In this document: positions 23,800-37,400 of the stretch, piece after piece | Position numbering within the stretch: position 1 is the stretch's first letter | Layout of the letters: each line of letters starts with the position of its first letter | Assembly (NCBI GenBank): GCA_947685225.1 | Contig: CANTUV010000024.1 | Location: 54,278,001-54,342,000 of the forward strand | Direction: 5' to 3' | From: Garcia nutans | Taxonomy: Eukaryota > Streptophyta > Magnoliopsida > Malpighiales > Euphorbiaceae | Length of the DNA: 64,000 nt | Program-made: the position numbers and the translations under genes | The notes under the pieces: model-generated | Seen by the model: only the letters and a program-made list of their open reading frames with translations | Database searches by the model: none | Told to the model about the DNA's origin: nothing

Positions 23800-24486
23800 T
23801 CTTAGGTACCCAAATGAAGTTGGGTCCTTGATGGTTAGTAATAAAGGAGTCTTCTAACTTGAGATGAGCCTTTCTAATATGACAAAAAATTTTTTATGTC
23901 CAAATTTCATTCAATATGTACATTGCCATAGTGTTTTATATTTTTGCATTTTTCTATTCATATTCCAAGTATTATGCATACAACTACAAATATGTGATTG
24001 CTTTTGTGCAAGTTTAGTGTACATAAATGCATGATTACTTTTTGAGAACTTAGCTCTATTTCCTAGTGAGCCATGAAAAGTTCTTTTGGAACATTTAGAC
24101 TTGGTGTGAGCATCTTTGTTCTTTACAATATCAATATTACAAATTTTAGTTGTAGATGCTTTTACAAATGTTGGTGTGCTTGGTGCAATGTTGGTTGAGC
24201 CATTGAATCCTAATCCATATTTTAAGGAGGGTGATCTTTGGTTACCAATTAATGTGTCTAAGGCTTCCTTTCCTTTATGAAATCTTGAAATTGATTCTTT
24301 TAGTTCTTTTAGTTCATGCTTTACAATTTCATTCTCTTTAATAATTTTTTCTAAATCATGTGAGTTTTTATTTAACTCATCTATTGAATTCATCAAGTGT
24401 TCATTTGAGGTTTTCAATTCATAGGTAGAGTTCTTTAAGCATATAAAGTCCTTTTCTAACTTAGAGCTTTTTTCTTTATAGAGCAT
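23800..24486 (-). pseudogene. Copia gag C-terminal coiled coil
   Basis: A 191-codon frame rich in K, E and L heptads (KLEKDFICLKNSTYELK), followed by a basic tail, typical of the long coiled coil after the zinc knuckle in Sirevirus-like gag. It begins inside the first copy of a 454-bp tandem duplication. The N-terminal gag lies at 41713-43271, beyond the nested chromovirus. Confidence 0.75.
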
Positions 24487-24570
24487 GATTACTTTTTGAG
24501 AACTTAGCTCTATTTCCTAGTGAGCCATGAAAAGTTCTTTTGGAACTTTTAGAGTTGGTGTGAGCATCTT
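24033..24570 (-). repeat. 454-bp tandem duplication in copia gag, second copy split
   Basis: Copy 1 is 24033-24486. Copy 2 is 24487-24570 plus 41713-42081; the chromovirus inserted into it. GCAT occurs at each unit edge (24029-24032, 24483-24486, 42078-42081), consistent with microhomology-mediated duplication. Copies differ by a few substitutions and a one-base deletion in copy 2 that shifts its frame (LEKILKRMKL instead of LEKIIKENE). Confidence 0.9.
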
Positions 24571-24930
24571 TGTAACACCCCTATACCTCGTATACGTACA
24601 CAGCATGCTAGTACGATCATAATATACGTATACTGAATATAGAAATGCCACATTTTACAAATCACTCATGTTATCACTTTTATATAATGTAAACAATTAA
24701 AAACTTTTGAAAGAGTTTATAAAACCAAATAAATAGAAAGTTCATTTAAAACGTAGCGGAAAATAGAACAAATGTTTACAAATACTTATACATCAAAATC
24801 AGAATATACAAATATAAAATATATATACATGACTGGCAGCTCTTCTCTGATCTTTAAGTCCCAAAAGTCAACTCTTCAATGTCTAGACTCACTCGGTCTC
24901 AAAGAACTCTCGGGTTCAACTCTGTTACCT

Positions 24931-24968
24931 GCGTGATGAACCACAATCGCGCTGAGCTAACAGCTCAG
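24931..24968 (-). other. Conserved LTR double hairpin followed by AGGT (LTR1)
   Basis: Element sense: stem CTGAGCT/AGCTCAG with loop GTT, then GCGCGAT/ATCACGC (one mismatch), then AGGT at once. Copies in LTR2 (32265-32302) and LTR3 (39609-39646) carry a few substitutions. Confidence 0.8.
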
Positions 24969-25914
24969 TAGTGTAAATTGTACAACCATGATGCTTTAAT
25001 GCGATGCACATGTCACCATAACACATTATATAAACCATACATAATCATATCACATTTTATAATTATATATTAGATCTTATTATTCAATTGTTTCTTCATT
25101 CATAAATCACATATTACAACTAAGACAGACACGGGCCCAAAACACACTAATATGTTATTCAAAGTTCAGAGTTACTGCTTTGGTCCATATTGACACCTTG
25201 TGTCTAGCCCCGTAGGCAATATATATATATCCATGGATAATCAACTAGATTTGAGTTTACGACCCAGTCATTTCACTCAATCTAGTTCCAATAATATGTT
25301 TTTGAGGTTTACGACCCGGTCATTTCACCCCAAAAACATCACATTTCACATTTATCAACTGGATTCGGCTTACGACCCGGTCATTTCACCTATCCAGTTA
25401 TTCATAGGCATGCCGCCAAACTCAGAACTCTGGAAATTGAATAGACATATTAGGTACACAATGATTTCATTTATCTCTTTATCAATTTCTTTCTCAATTC
25501 ATTTCTCATTTCATGATCCATAATCAACTAGGCAACCATGCCTTAATTATCTCATTTTCATTATCATAGCCAACAATCATGGCTTCATATCTTTCACATT
25601 ATATTTCATCATCACATTAATCAATTCATTATTCACACGGATATAATTAATGGCATCAACACATATTTTACATGCTCATCACAACATTCACATATAATCA
25701 ATTATGTCTCAATTCTCAATATCATATGAGTGTATGCAATAATGTATTTTGAACTATTTCAAAATGACCCACACAACTCTAAACACTTACTTTTCAAGAA
25801 TCTATCACCACTTGAGTTAGGGTAAATCACCTTCTTCACAACCTATTCCAAAAGAATGAGGAAACTCTCATGAGATCATAAGGTTAAGAATCAATTAGGG
25901 CAAACTCTAGACTT

Positions 25915-26213
25915 GACACGCTCACACACACGAGCGTGTCCCTGACCGTGCCCTAACTCCACAACACAGAAATATTTACACGCTCAGAACCACGGGCGTG
26001 TCACTGGGCGTGTAATACATTCTGTCTCTCAGAAATAATGACACGTCCAACATCATGAGCATGCTCATGGCCGTGTAAATTCTCAAAACTCACAGTAGCT
26101 ATGACACGCTCAACAACACGGGCGTGTTAATGGCCGTGTCACACCTACTGCCACTCAGAACAATTGACACGCCTAAGGACCTGGACGTGCTCCTGGGCGT
26201 GTCAGGCCAAAAA
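25915..26213 (-). repeat. Five 62-63-bp palindromic units (GACACG ... CGTGTC)
   Basis: Units start at 25915, 25977, 26040, 26103 and 26166 on the plus strand. Each has GACACGCTCA-like left arms and CACGGGCGTGTC and TGGGCGTGTC right arms. Equivalent arrays are at 33249-33540 and 40593-40881 in LTR2 and LTR3; a 3-bp deletion marks the last unit of LTR3. Confidence 0.9.
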
Positions 26214-27049
26214 CCCAGATTTTGGCCAAGACAACACCACTACCAACAAAACACTTCTATCCATCAACATCCACTTCAAACAAACTTCACAAAACATACC
26301 CAAAAACCATCTCAAACTTACAACAACACCAAAACAAGCTAAAACACACATCAAACACAAATCACAACATCATCAAAACTCTAAACACAACCTCAACTCA
26401 ATCTATCCCAACCAACTTACTCTTTTCTTCAATCCAACCCCAAAATCCAAAACCACATAAACCAAATACTCTTAAACACAACATAATCAACCCAAACACA
26501 TTCTCAAACACAACTTCAACTCACAAACCCACATAACTTCAAAAACAACACAAGAAATCAAGAGAGAACTTACCAAGGATGAAGAACTCTTAGATTCCAA
26601 CTAAATCTCTTGTAAACTTCTTTAATCTTGATCTTGTAAGGTCAAATCTCTCCCTCTCTCTTGTTCTCTTGCTGCTGCCGTCCAAGACAAAGAAAAGAGA
26701 AGAAAATGGAATGAAGGCCATGAAGGAAGGAGAAGGAAAGAAGAAAAGGAAAAGAAGTACAAAAGCAAAGTCAACTTCTCTTTCCTCAAAACAATCTCCT
26801 CCACACAATAAACAATATAATATTCAAAATATCTCCCTCCACTCATCTTATTCCACTAACTCAATTTCAAATTAATTTCCTTTATACCCTTCACCCTTAG
26901 AATGGTATATGTTGTGTATATCACAATATAAATAACATAAGCACTCTACTATTACAACATATCTCTGTCCAATTAAACACAAATACACTTAATCCAAATA
27001 AAACAACAATTATATACCAAACTTCTAGGGTATATTTTGGGATATTACA

Positions 27050-27064
27050 ATTCTCCCCCTCTAA
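27050..27064 (-). other. Polypurine tract of internal A
   Basis: The minus strand reads TTTTTAGAGGGGGAGAAT directly before LTR1. The same tract is at 34384-34398 for internal B. Confidence 0.9.
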
Positions 27065-27094
27065 AAAGAATTTCGTCCTCGAAATTACCTGATA

Positions 27095-30000
27095 TTAAAT
27101 CTGAAACAAATGAGGATATTGATCTCGCATTGCTTGCTCACTTTCCCAAGTTGCTTCTTCTTTTGCATGATTCTTCCATAAAACCTTCACAAGTGGCACT
27201 TCCTTATTTCTTAACTCTTTCACTTCATGTGCCAAGATAGCAACTGGCTCCTCTTCAAATGTCAGATCCGGATTCACGTCAATAGATTCAACTGACAACA
27301 CATGAGATGGATCTGATCGGTATCTCCTCAACATAGAAACATGGAAAACATTATGGATTCTATCCAAATCAGGTGGCAAAGCAAGCCGATAAGCAACTGG
27401 CCCAATTCTTTCTAAAATTTCATACGGTCCAATAAAACGCGGACTCAGCTTTCCTTTTCGACCAAATCTTAGAATCTTTTTCCAAGGAGACACTTTCAAA
27501 AATATTTTATCTCCCACATTATACTCTATGTCTCTCCTCTTCAAATCTGAATAAGACTTCTGTCGATCTGAAGCTGTTTTCAATCTATTCCGAATCAACT
27601 TCACTTTATCTTCTGTTTCTTTAACCAAATCAGGACCAATTAACTTACCTTCTCCAACTTCATTCCAACATAGAGGCGTCCTACACCGTCTACCATACAA
27701 TGCTTCAAATGGTGCCATTCCAATGCTGGACTGATGACTGTTATTGTAAGCAAATTCCACAAGTGGCAAAAATCTGTCCCAACTACCAGAGAAAACAATG
27801 ACAGCTTCTCAACATATCCTCTATAATCTGTATCACTCTCTCTGACTGTCCATCTGACTGCGGATGGAAAGCAGTACTAAAGTGTAATCGAGAACCCAAA
27901 GCACCATGTAAACTCTTCCAAAATCTTGAAGTAAACCGGGGATCTCGATCAGACACTAAAGAAATTGGGACTCCATGCAACTTCACAATCTCATGGATAT
28001 ACAGCTCAGCCAACCTCTCGAGAGAATAATCCATCCGAACAGGAAGAAAATGAGCTGTCTTTGTCAACCTATCAACAATTACCCAAATAGCATCATGTTT
28101 CCTCTGAGTCAATGGCAATCCAGACACAAAATCCATTGTAACTCTTTCCGATTTCCATTCAGGCACTGATAACGGTTGAAGTAACCCTGTTGGAACTTGA
28201 TGCTCAGCTTTAACCCTCTGACATGTGAGACATTTGGATACAAATTCCGCTATGTCTCTCTTCATACCTGACCACCAGTAATGTTGTCTCAAATCATGAT
28301 ACATCTTAGTACTGCCCGGATGCAAAGCAAAAACTGACTGGTGTGCTTCTTCCAAAATAATCCTTCTCAAATTAGCATCATCAGGTACACACAATCTGTT
28401 CTTAAACCAAAGACTCCCATCACTTTTTAACAGGAAATCTCGATTCTCTTTATTTTGGCAATCTGAAATAATTTTCTGAACTTTCTCATCAACCAACTGG
28501 GCTTCTTTAATCTGATCTAACAATACCGGCCTCAACTGTAATTGTGCCAACAATGCACCATTATCACAAGATACAAAGTTAGCATGCAATGCTCTCAACT
28601 CAACAAGCAACGAGAGCGAATAAACAATCAGGCCTGCTAAAGACTTCCGACTCAAGGCATCAGCAACCACATTTGCCTTACCAGGATGATAATGAATCAA
28701 ACAGTTATAGTCTTTAATCAACTCCAACCAACGTCTCTGCCGAAGATTAAGCTCTCTCTGAACTCCCAAATATTTCAAACTTTTATGATCGGTATAAATA
28801 AAACACTTCTCCCCATACAAATAGCGTCGCCAAATCTTCAATGCAAACACAATGGCTGCTAACTCCAAATCATGGGTCGGATAATTAAGCTCATGCGGCT
28901 TCAACTGCCGAGAAGCATAAGCTATCACTTTACCTTCTTGCATCAAGACACAACCCAAACCACTATGTGAAGCATCACTGAAAATCACATATGGTTTATC
29001 TTCTACAGGTAAAGTAAGAACAGGCGCTTGAGTCAACATCTCTTTCAGCTGTTTAAAACTAGCCTGACACTGATCTGTCCACACAAATCTAACTCCCTTG
29101 CGAAGTAATCTGGTAAGTGGAGTAGCTATCAAAGAAAATCCTTTCACAAAGCGCCGATAATAGCCTGCCAAACCCAGAAAACTTCTAACTTCTGTCACAG
29201 ACTTTGGTGGACTCCAATTCATAACAGCTTCAACTTTACTCGGATCAACTCTAATGCCATCTGCTGAAACTATATGACCGAGAAAAGTCACATGATCAAG
29301 CCAGAACTCACACTTCGACAGCTTAGTATACAATTGCTTCTCTCTCAAGATCTGCAACACAATCCGCAGATGCTTGTCATGCTCCTCCTCATTGTGCGAA
29401 TACACCAAAATATCATCGATGAAAACCACTACAAACTGATCTAGATAGGGCCTAAACACCCTATTCATCAAATCCATGAAAGCTGCAGGTCATTCATCAA
29501 CCCAAAAGGCATAACTAGAAACTCATAATGTCCATACCTTGTAAGAAAGGCTGTCTTAGGAACATCTTCATCTCTGACTCTCAACTGATGGTACCCTGAT
29601 CTCAAATCAATCTTGGAAAACACTGCTGCTCCCTTCAATTGATCAAAGAGATCATCAATTCTAGGCAAAGGATATTTATTCTTGATAGTCACCTTGTTCA
29701 ATTGCCTATAATCGATGCATAATCTCATAGTACCATCCTTCTTTTTCACAAACAACACAGGAGCTCCCCACGGTGAAACAATAGGGCAAACAAACCCTTT
29801 ATCCAACAACTCCTGCAACTGCACTTTCAACTCTCTCAATTCAACAGGTGCCATTCTATAAGGAGTAATAGAGATAGGAGTGGTACCAGGCAACAATTCA
29901 ATACCAAACTCCACCTCTCTCTCAGGAGGCAACCCTGGCAACTCCTCTGGAAACACATATGGAAAATCTGCAACTGTGGGTATACCGTCAAGTCGAGAAC

Positions 30001-30720
30001 CCACTACTCTAGTATCCACAACATGAGCAAGATAAGCATCACACCCTTTTCTAATCAACCTCTTAGCTGAAACAGCTGAAATAAACAAGGATGCAAGCTG
30101 TCTCTGCTCACCAGATACCATCACAATTCTACCATTATCGGTTCTCAAAGTAACACATTTTTGTTGACAGTCTACTATCGCTCCATGTCTAGACAACCAG
30201 TCCATGCCCAGTATCAAATCATACTCTTTAAATGGCATTTCAATCAGATCACCCAAAAACTCCTCACCCTGAACCACTACTGCACTATCTCGGTGCACCT
30301 TGCTAACAATCACACTATGCCCTAAAGGATTTGTCACCAACACATCAAATCCTAGGGATTCAGCATGCAATTCAGACATAGGCAAAATGGATGCACTTAT
30401 ATATGAATGAGTAGATCCTGGATCAATCAAAGCAAGTACTGAAATACCAAATAAAGAGAAAGTACCAGCTATAACTGCTGAAGCATCTGGCTGCCTCTGC
30501 ATCACATACATCCTCTGAGAAGATCCAGCCTCCTCTGGTCTATTCTCCTTGGATGTAGAACCTCCTCTAGGACTGAACCCAGATCTACCTCCTCTGCTGA
30601 AACTTCTGCCTCCTCTACCTCCCCTCACAACAGGTCGAGAAACTGCCGAATCTACTGACCTCTACTCCTGCAACTCAGGACACTCTCTAACAAAATGATC
30701 CGGTGAACCGCATCTATAGC
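27095..30720 (-). pseudogene. Internal A pol (protease, RT, RNase H, integrase, chromodomain), broken
   Basis: Nearly identical to the intact pol of internal B. Three breaks are visible: a CAG-to-TAG nonsense change at 30662-30664 just after the CCHC knuckle; a one-base deletion near 29490 between the MPFGL block and the catalytic FIDD; a two-base deletion near 27798 in the integrase after the catalytic glutamate. Domains otherwise complete: DPGSTHSY protease site, FIDDILVYS, RNase H SDASHSGLG and YTDHKSL, integrase with SDGQSERV, and the chromodomain ending at 27095. Internal A therefore cannot produce a functional polyprotein. Confidence 0.93.
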
Positions 30721-31736
30721 ATCCAGCTGATCCTCCAACAAACACCCCAATGGGTCTTACCACAATACTCACATACCGGAGGAGTAGATCTCTGAATTAC
30801 TAGGGTCGGAGCACTCGCCACTGAAGCTGTAGGTCTCGATCTCTGCCTCTGAAACTGAACTGACCTACCAGCTGGCCTCTGACTCCTACTAATCCTGGGA
30901 ACAAAGCTTCCCCTGCCTCTTTTTACAGATGAAGACCCTGCCTCAAACTGGGGTCTCCTAACCCTGGTCTCTTCCTCTGTAACAACTGCTGCAATACCCT
31001 GAGCTCTCTCCACACTCCTAGCTGCTGCAACAAGCTGGGAAAAATCATGATATCGAGAACCAGCCACATGACACATGAGAGAGGGCCTTAATCCCTCCTC
31101 AAATCTCCTGCATCTATCAATCTCATCAGATCCCCAGCATAATGGCTCAACCGGATGAACTCAACTTCATACTCGGTTACTGTCCTGTAGTCTTGCTTCA
31201 AACTCAAAAACTCCATCTTTTTCACATCTTTATACTCCCTCGGAGTATACTTCAATTCAAACTCCCCGAGAAAAATCAGCATAGGACAAGGTAGGTGGAT
31301 CATCCATAGCATGGGGCACTGTCTTCCTCTAGTCATATGCATCTTTCTGTAACAATGATCTAGCATAGTCAAATTTTTCTTCTGGAGTGGCCTGTAACTG
31401 AAAAAATATCCTATGTATCTTATCTAGCCACTGCTCAGCTACAGCTGGATCAATAGTACCCAGAAAATCCTCTGCTCCAAACTTCCTTAATTTGTCATAC
31501 TGTCTCACTGATACCAAAGGCTGGGGTGGTGGTGGTGGCTGCTGTACTGGGGCTTGCCTCATCAATTCCATCATATGCCTAAACCAAACTGGCGAAACCT
31601 CCTCACCAGCTGGTCTCCCTGGCACAGAAACAGGTATCTCTCCAGCACTAACCACTCTCGCTCCCTCTCTAGCCTCATCTGGAGCTACACTCTCCACACT
31701 ACCCTCAACTGACTGATGTAAATGAGAATCCATCAC
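30714..31736 (-). pseudogene. Internal A gag (broken)
   Basis: Starts MMDSHLHQSVEGSVES at 31736; a proline-rich patch (QQPPPPPQPLV) precedes the gag domain (FLGTIDPAVAEQWLDKIHRIF). Breaks: TGG-to-TAG at 31329-31331, an extra base in an A-run (plus strand) at 31271-31275, a 7-bp deletion near 31130, and a frame change between the first finger (CEYCGKTHWGVC) and the CCHC knuckle. The A-run insertion and the finger frame change are shared with internal B; the stop and the deletion are private. Confidence 0.88.
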
Positions 31737-31884
31737 AACCTATATCTGCAAATACAGCAGAATGCACCTTATTAAAGATCAGAGACTGCCAATATCAAGT
31801 ATATATATCTTATTCGAAAACCAACTCTTAAAAGCAAAATATCCTTTTTCCTTACAATATACCTAGGTTGAGAATCTCAAACCT

Positions 31885-31897
31885 GGCTCTGATACCA
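31885..31897 (-). other. Primer binding site of internal A
   Basis: The minus strand reads TGGTATCAGAGCC, complementary to initiator tRNA-Met, seven bases from the LTR2 edge at 31905. Confidence 0.93.
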
Positions 31898-31904
31898 AAA
31901 TAAT

Positions 31905-34383
31905 TGTAACACCCCTATACCCCGTATACGTACACAGCATGCTAATACGATCGTAATATACGTATAATGAATATAGAAATGCCACATTTTACAAATCACT
32001 CACGTTATCACTTTTATATAATGTAAACAATTAAAAACTTTTGAAAGAGTTTATAAAACCAAATAAATAGAAAGTTCATTTAAAACGCAGCGGAAAATAG
32101 AACAAATGTTTACAAATACTTATACATCAAAATCAGAATATACAAATATAAAATATATATACATGACTGGCAGTTCTTCTCTGATCTTTAAGTCCCAAAA
32201 GTCAACTCTTCAATGTCTAGACTCACTCGGTCTCGAAGAACTCTCGGATTCAACTCTGTTACCTGCGTAATGAACCACAATCGCGCTGAGCTAACAACTC
32301 AGTAGTGTAAATTGTACAACCATGATGCTTTAATGCGATGCACATGTCACCATAATACATTTCATAAACCATACATAATCATATCACATTTTATAATTAT
32401 ATATTAGATCTTATTATTCAATTGTTTCTTCATTCATAAATCACATATTACAACTAAGACAGACACGGGCCCAAAACACACTAATATGTTATTCAAAGTT
32501 CAGAGTTACTGCTTTGGTCCATATTGACACCTTGTGTCTAGCCCCGTAGGCAATATATATATATCCATGGATAATCAACTAGATTTGAGTTTACGACCCA
32601 GTCATTTCACTCAATCTAGTTCCAATAATATGTTTTTGAGGTTTACGACCCGGTCATTTCACCCCAAAAACATCACATTTCACATTTATCAACTGGATTC
32701 GGCTTACGACCCGGTCATTTCACCTATCCAGTTATTCATAGGCATGCCGCCAAACTCAGAACTCTGGAAATTGAATAGACATATTAGGTACACAATGATT
32801 TCGTTTATCTCTTTATCAATTTCTTTCTCAATTCATTTCTCATTTCATGATCCATAATCAACTAGGCAACCATGCCTTAATTATCTCATTTTCATTATCA
32901 TAGCCAACAATCATGGCTTCATATCTTTCACATTATATTTCATCATCACATTAATCAATTCATTATTCACACGGATATAATTAATGGCATCAACACATAT
33001 TTTACATGCTCATCACAACATTCACATATAATCAATTATGTCTCAATTCTCAATATCATATGAGTGTATGCAATAATGTATTTTGAACTATTTCAAAATG
33101 ACCCACACAACTCTAAACACTTACTTTTCAAGAATCTATCACCACTTGAGTTAGGGTAAATCACCTTCTTCACAACCTATTCCAAAAGAATGAGGAAACT
33201 CTCATGAGATCATAAGGTTAAGAATCAATTAGGGCAAACTCTAGACTTGACACGCTCACACACACGGGCGTGTCCCTGACCGTGCCCTAACTCCACAACA
33301 CAGAAATATTTACACGCTCAGAACCACGGGCGTGTCACTGGGCGTGTAATACATTCTGTCTCTCAGAAATAACGACACGTCCAACATCATGAGCGTGCTC
33401 ATGGCCGTGTAAATTCTCAAAACTCACAGTAGCTATGACACGCTCAACAACACGGGCGTGTTAATGGCCGTGTCACACCTACTGCCACTCAGAACAATTG
33501 ACACGCCTAAGGACCTGGACGTGCTCCTGGGCGTGTCAGGCCAAAAACCCAGATTTTGGCCAAGACAACACCACTACCAACAAAACACTTCTATCCATCA
33601 ACATCCACTTCAAACAAACTTCACAAAACATACCCAAAAACCATCTCAAACTTACAACAACACCAAAACAAGCTAAAACACACATCAAACACAAATCACA
33701 ACATCATCAAAACTCTAAATACAACCTCAACTCAATCTATCCCAACCAACTTACTCTTTTCTTCAATCCAACACCAAAATCCAAAACCACATAAACCAAA
33801 TACTTTTAAACACAACATAATCAACCCAAACACATTCTCAAACACAACTTCAACTCACAAACCCACATAACTTCAAAAACAACACAAGAAATCAAGAGAG
33901 AACTTACCAAGGATGAAGAACTCTTAGATTCCAACTAAATCTCTTGTAAACTTCTTTAATCTTGATCTTGTAAGGTCAAATCTCTCCCTCTCTCTTGTTC
34001 TCTTGCTGCTGCCGTCCAAGACAAAGAAAAGAGAAGAAAATGGAATGAAGGCCATGAAGGAAGGAGAAGGAAAGAAGAAAAGGAAAAGAAGTACAAAAGC
34101 AAAGTCAACTTCTCTTTCCTCAAAACAATCTCCTCCACACAATAAACAATATAATATTCAAAATATCTCCCTCCACTCATCTTATTCCACTAACTCAATT
34201 TCAAATTAATTTCCTTTATACCCTTCACCCTTAGAATGGTATATGTTGTGTATATCACAATATAAATAACATAAGCACTCTACTATTACAACATATCTCT
34301 GTCCAATTAAACACAAATACACTTAATCCAAATAAAACAACAATTATATACCAAACTTCTAGGGTATATTTTGGGATATTACA
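31905..34383 (-). repeat. LTR2 of tandem chromovirus (2479 bp, shared middle LTR)
   Basis: Same length and ends as LTR1. It serves as 5' LTR to internal A and 3' LTR to internal B. Confidence 0.96.
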
Positions 34384-34428
34384 ATTCTCCCCCTCTAAAA
34401 AGAATTTCGTCCTCGAAATTACCTGATA

Positions 34429-37400
34429 TTAAATCTGAAACAAATGAGGATATTGATCTCGCATTGCTTGCTCACTTTCCCAAGTTGCTTCTTCTTTTGC
34501 ATGATTCTTCCATAAAACCATCACAAGTGGCACTTCCTTATTTCTTAACTCTTTCACTTCATGTGCCAAGATAGCAACTGGCTCCTCTTCAAATGTCAGA
34601 TCCGGATTCATGTCAATAGATTCAACTGACAACACATGAGATGGATCTGATCGGTATCTCCTCAACATAGAAACATGGAAAACATTATGGATTCTATCCA
34701 AATCAGGTGGCAAAGCAAGCCGATAAGCAACTGGCCCAATTCTTTCTAAAATTTCATACGGTCCAATAAAACGCGGACTCAGCTTTCCTTTTCGACCAAA
34801 TCTTAGAATCTTTTTCCAAGGAGACACTTTCAAAAATATTTTATCTCCCACATTATACTCTATGTCTCTCCTCTTCAAATCTGAATAAGACTTCTGTCGA
34901 TCTGAAGCTGTTTTCAATCTATTCCGAATCAACTTCACTTTATCTTCTGTTTCTTTAACCAAATCAGGACCAATTAACTTACCTTCTCCAACTTCATTCC
35001 AACATAGAGGCGTCCTACACCGTCTACCATAAAATGCTTCAAATGGTGCCATTCCAATGCTGGACTGATGACTGTTATTGTAAGCAAATTCCACAAGTGG
35101 CAAAAATCTGTCCCAACTACCAGAGAAATCAATGACACAGCTTCTCAACATATCCTCTATAATCTGTATCACTCTCTCTGACACTCCATCTGACTGCGGA
35201 TGGAAAGCAGTACTAAAGTGTAATCGAGAACCCAAAGCACCATGTAAACTCTTCCAAAATCTTGAAGTAAACCGGGGATCTCGATCAGACACTAAAGAAA
35301 TTGGGACTCCATGCAACTTCACAATCTCATGGATATACAGCTCAGCCAACCTCTCGAGAGAATAATCCATTCGAACAGGAAGAAAATGAGCTGTCTTTGT
35401 CAACCTATCAACAATTACCCAAATAGCATCATGTTTCCTCTGAGTCAATGGCAATCCAGACACAAAATCCATTGTAACTCTTTCCCATTTCCATTCAGGC
35501 ACTGATAACGGTTGAAGTAACCCTGTTGGAACTTGATGCTCAGCTTTAACCCTCTGACATGTGAGACATTTGGATACAAATTCCGCTATGTCTCTCTTCA
35601 TACCTGACCACCAGTAATGTTGTCTCAAATCATGATACATCTTAGTACTGCCCGGATGCAAAGCAAAAACTGACTGGTGTGCTTCTTCCAAAATAATCCT
35701 TCTCAAATTAGCATCATCAGGTACACACAATCTGTTCTTAAACCAAAGACTCCCATCACTTTTTAACAGGAAATCTCGATTCTCTTTATTTTGGCAATCT
35801 GAAATAATTTTATGAACTTTCTCATCAACCAACTGGGCTTCTTTAATCTGATCTAACAATACCGGCCTCAACTGTAATTGTGCCAACAATGCACCATTAT
35901 CATAAGATACAAAGTTAGCATGCAATGCTCTCAACTCAACAAGCAACGAGAGCGAATAAACAATCAGGCCTGCTAAAGACTTCCGACTCAAGGCATCAGA
36001 AACCACATTTGCCTTACCAGGATGATAATGAATCAAACAGTTGTAGTCTTTAATCAAATCCAACCAACGTCTCTGCCGAAGATTAAGCTCTCTCTGAACT
36101 CCCAAATATTTCAAACTTTTATGATCGGTATAAATAAAACACTTCTCCCCATACAAATAGCGTCGCCAAATCTTCAATGCAAACACAATGGCTGCTAACT
36201 CCAAATCATGGGTCGGATAATTAAGCTCATGCGGCTTCAACTGCCGAGAAGCATAAGCTATCACTTTACCTTCTTGCATCAAGACACAACCCAAACCACT
36301 ATGTGAAGCATCACTGAAAATCACATATGGTTTATCTTCTACAGGTAAAGTAAGAACAGGCGCTTGAGTCAACATCTCTTTCAACTGTTTAAAACTAGCC
36401 TGACACTGATCTGTCCACACAAATCTAACTCCCTTGCGAAGTAATCTGGTAAGTGGAGTAGCTATCAAAGAAAATCCTTTCACAAAGCGCCGATAATAGC
36501 CTACCAAACCCAGAAAACTTCTAACTTCTGTCACAGACTTTGGTGGACTCCAATTCATAACAGCTTCAACTTTACTCGGATCAACTCTAATGCCATCTGC
36601 TGAAACTATATGACCGAGAAAAGTCACATGATCAAGCCAGAACTCACACTTCGACAGCTTAGCATACAATTGCTTCTCTCTCAAGATCTGCAACACAATC
36701 CGCAGATGCTTGTCATGCTCCTCCTCATTGTGCGAATACACCAAAATATCATCGATGAAAACCACTACAAACTGATCTAGATAGGGCCTAAACACCCTAT
36801 TCATCAAATCCATGAAAGCTGCAGGTGCATTCGTCAACCCAAAAGGCATAACTAGAAACTCATAATGTCCATACCTTGTACGAAAGGCTGTCTTAGGAAC
36901 ATCTTCATCTCTGACTCTCAACTGATGGTACCCTGATCTCAAATCAATCTTGGAAAACACTGCTGCTCCCTTCAATTGATCAAAGAGATCATCAATTCTA
37001 GGCAAAGGATATTTATTCTTGATAGTCACCATGTTCAATTGCCTATAATCGATGCATAATCTCATAGTACCATCCTTCTTTTTCACAAACAACACAGGAG
37101 CTCCCCACGGTGAAACAATAGGGCAAACAAACTCTTTATCCAACAACTCCTGCAACTGCACTTTCAACTCTCTCAATTCAACAGGTGCCATTCTATAAGG
37201 AGTAATAGAGATAGGAGTGGTACCAGGCAACAATTCAATACCAAACTCCACCTCTCTCTCAGGAGGCAACCCTGGCAACTCCTCTGGAAACACATATGGA
37301 AAATCTGCAACTGTGGGTATACCGTCAAGTCGAGAACCCACTACTCTAGTATCCACAACATGAGCAAGATAAGCATCACACCCTTTTCTAATCAACCTCT

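Larger units (their letters stand above)
24571..27049 (-). repeat. LTR1 of tandem chromovirus (2479 bp, element 3' end)
   Basis: Plus strand starts TGTAACACCCC and ends GGGATATTACA. It contains the double hairpin (24931-24968), TTACGACCCGGTCATTTCACC-type repeats (25250-25400) and the 63-bp GACACG array (25915-26213). The open frames inside recur in all three LTRs only because the LTRs are copies. Confidence 0.96.

Noticed and set aside
25200..25523. 107-codon plus-strand frame, identical at 32534 and 39878
   Set aside because: It is repeated only because the three LTRs are copies. It is antisense to the element, low in complexity and has no recognisable domain.
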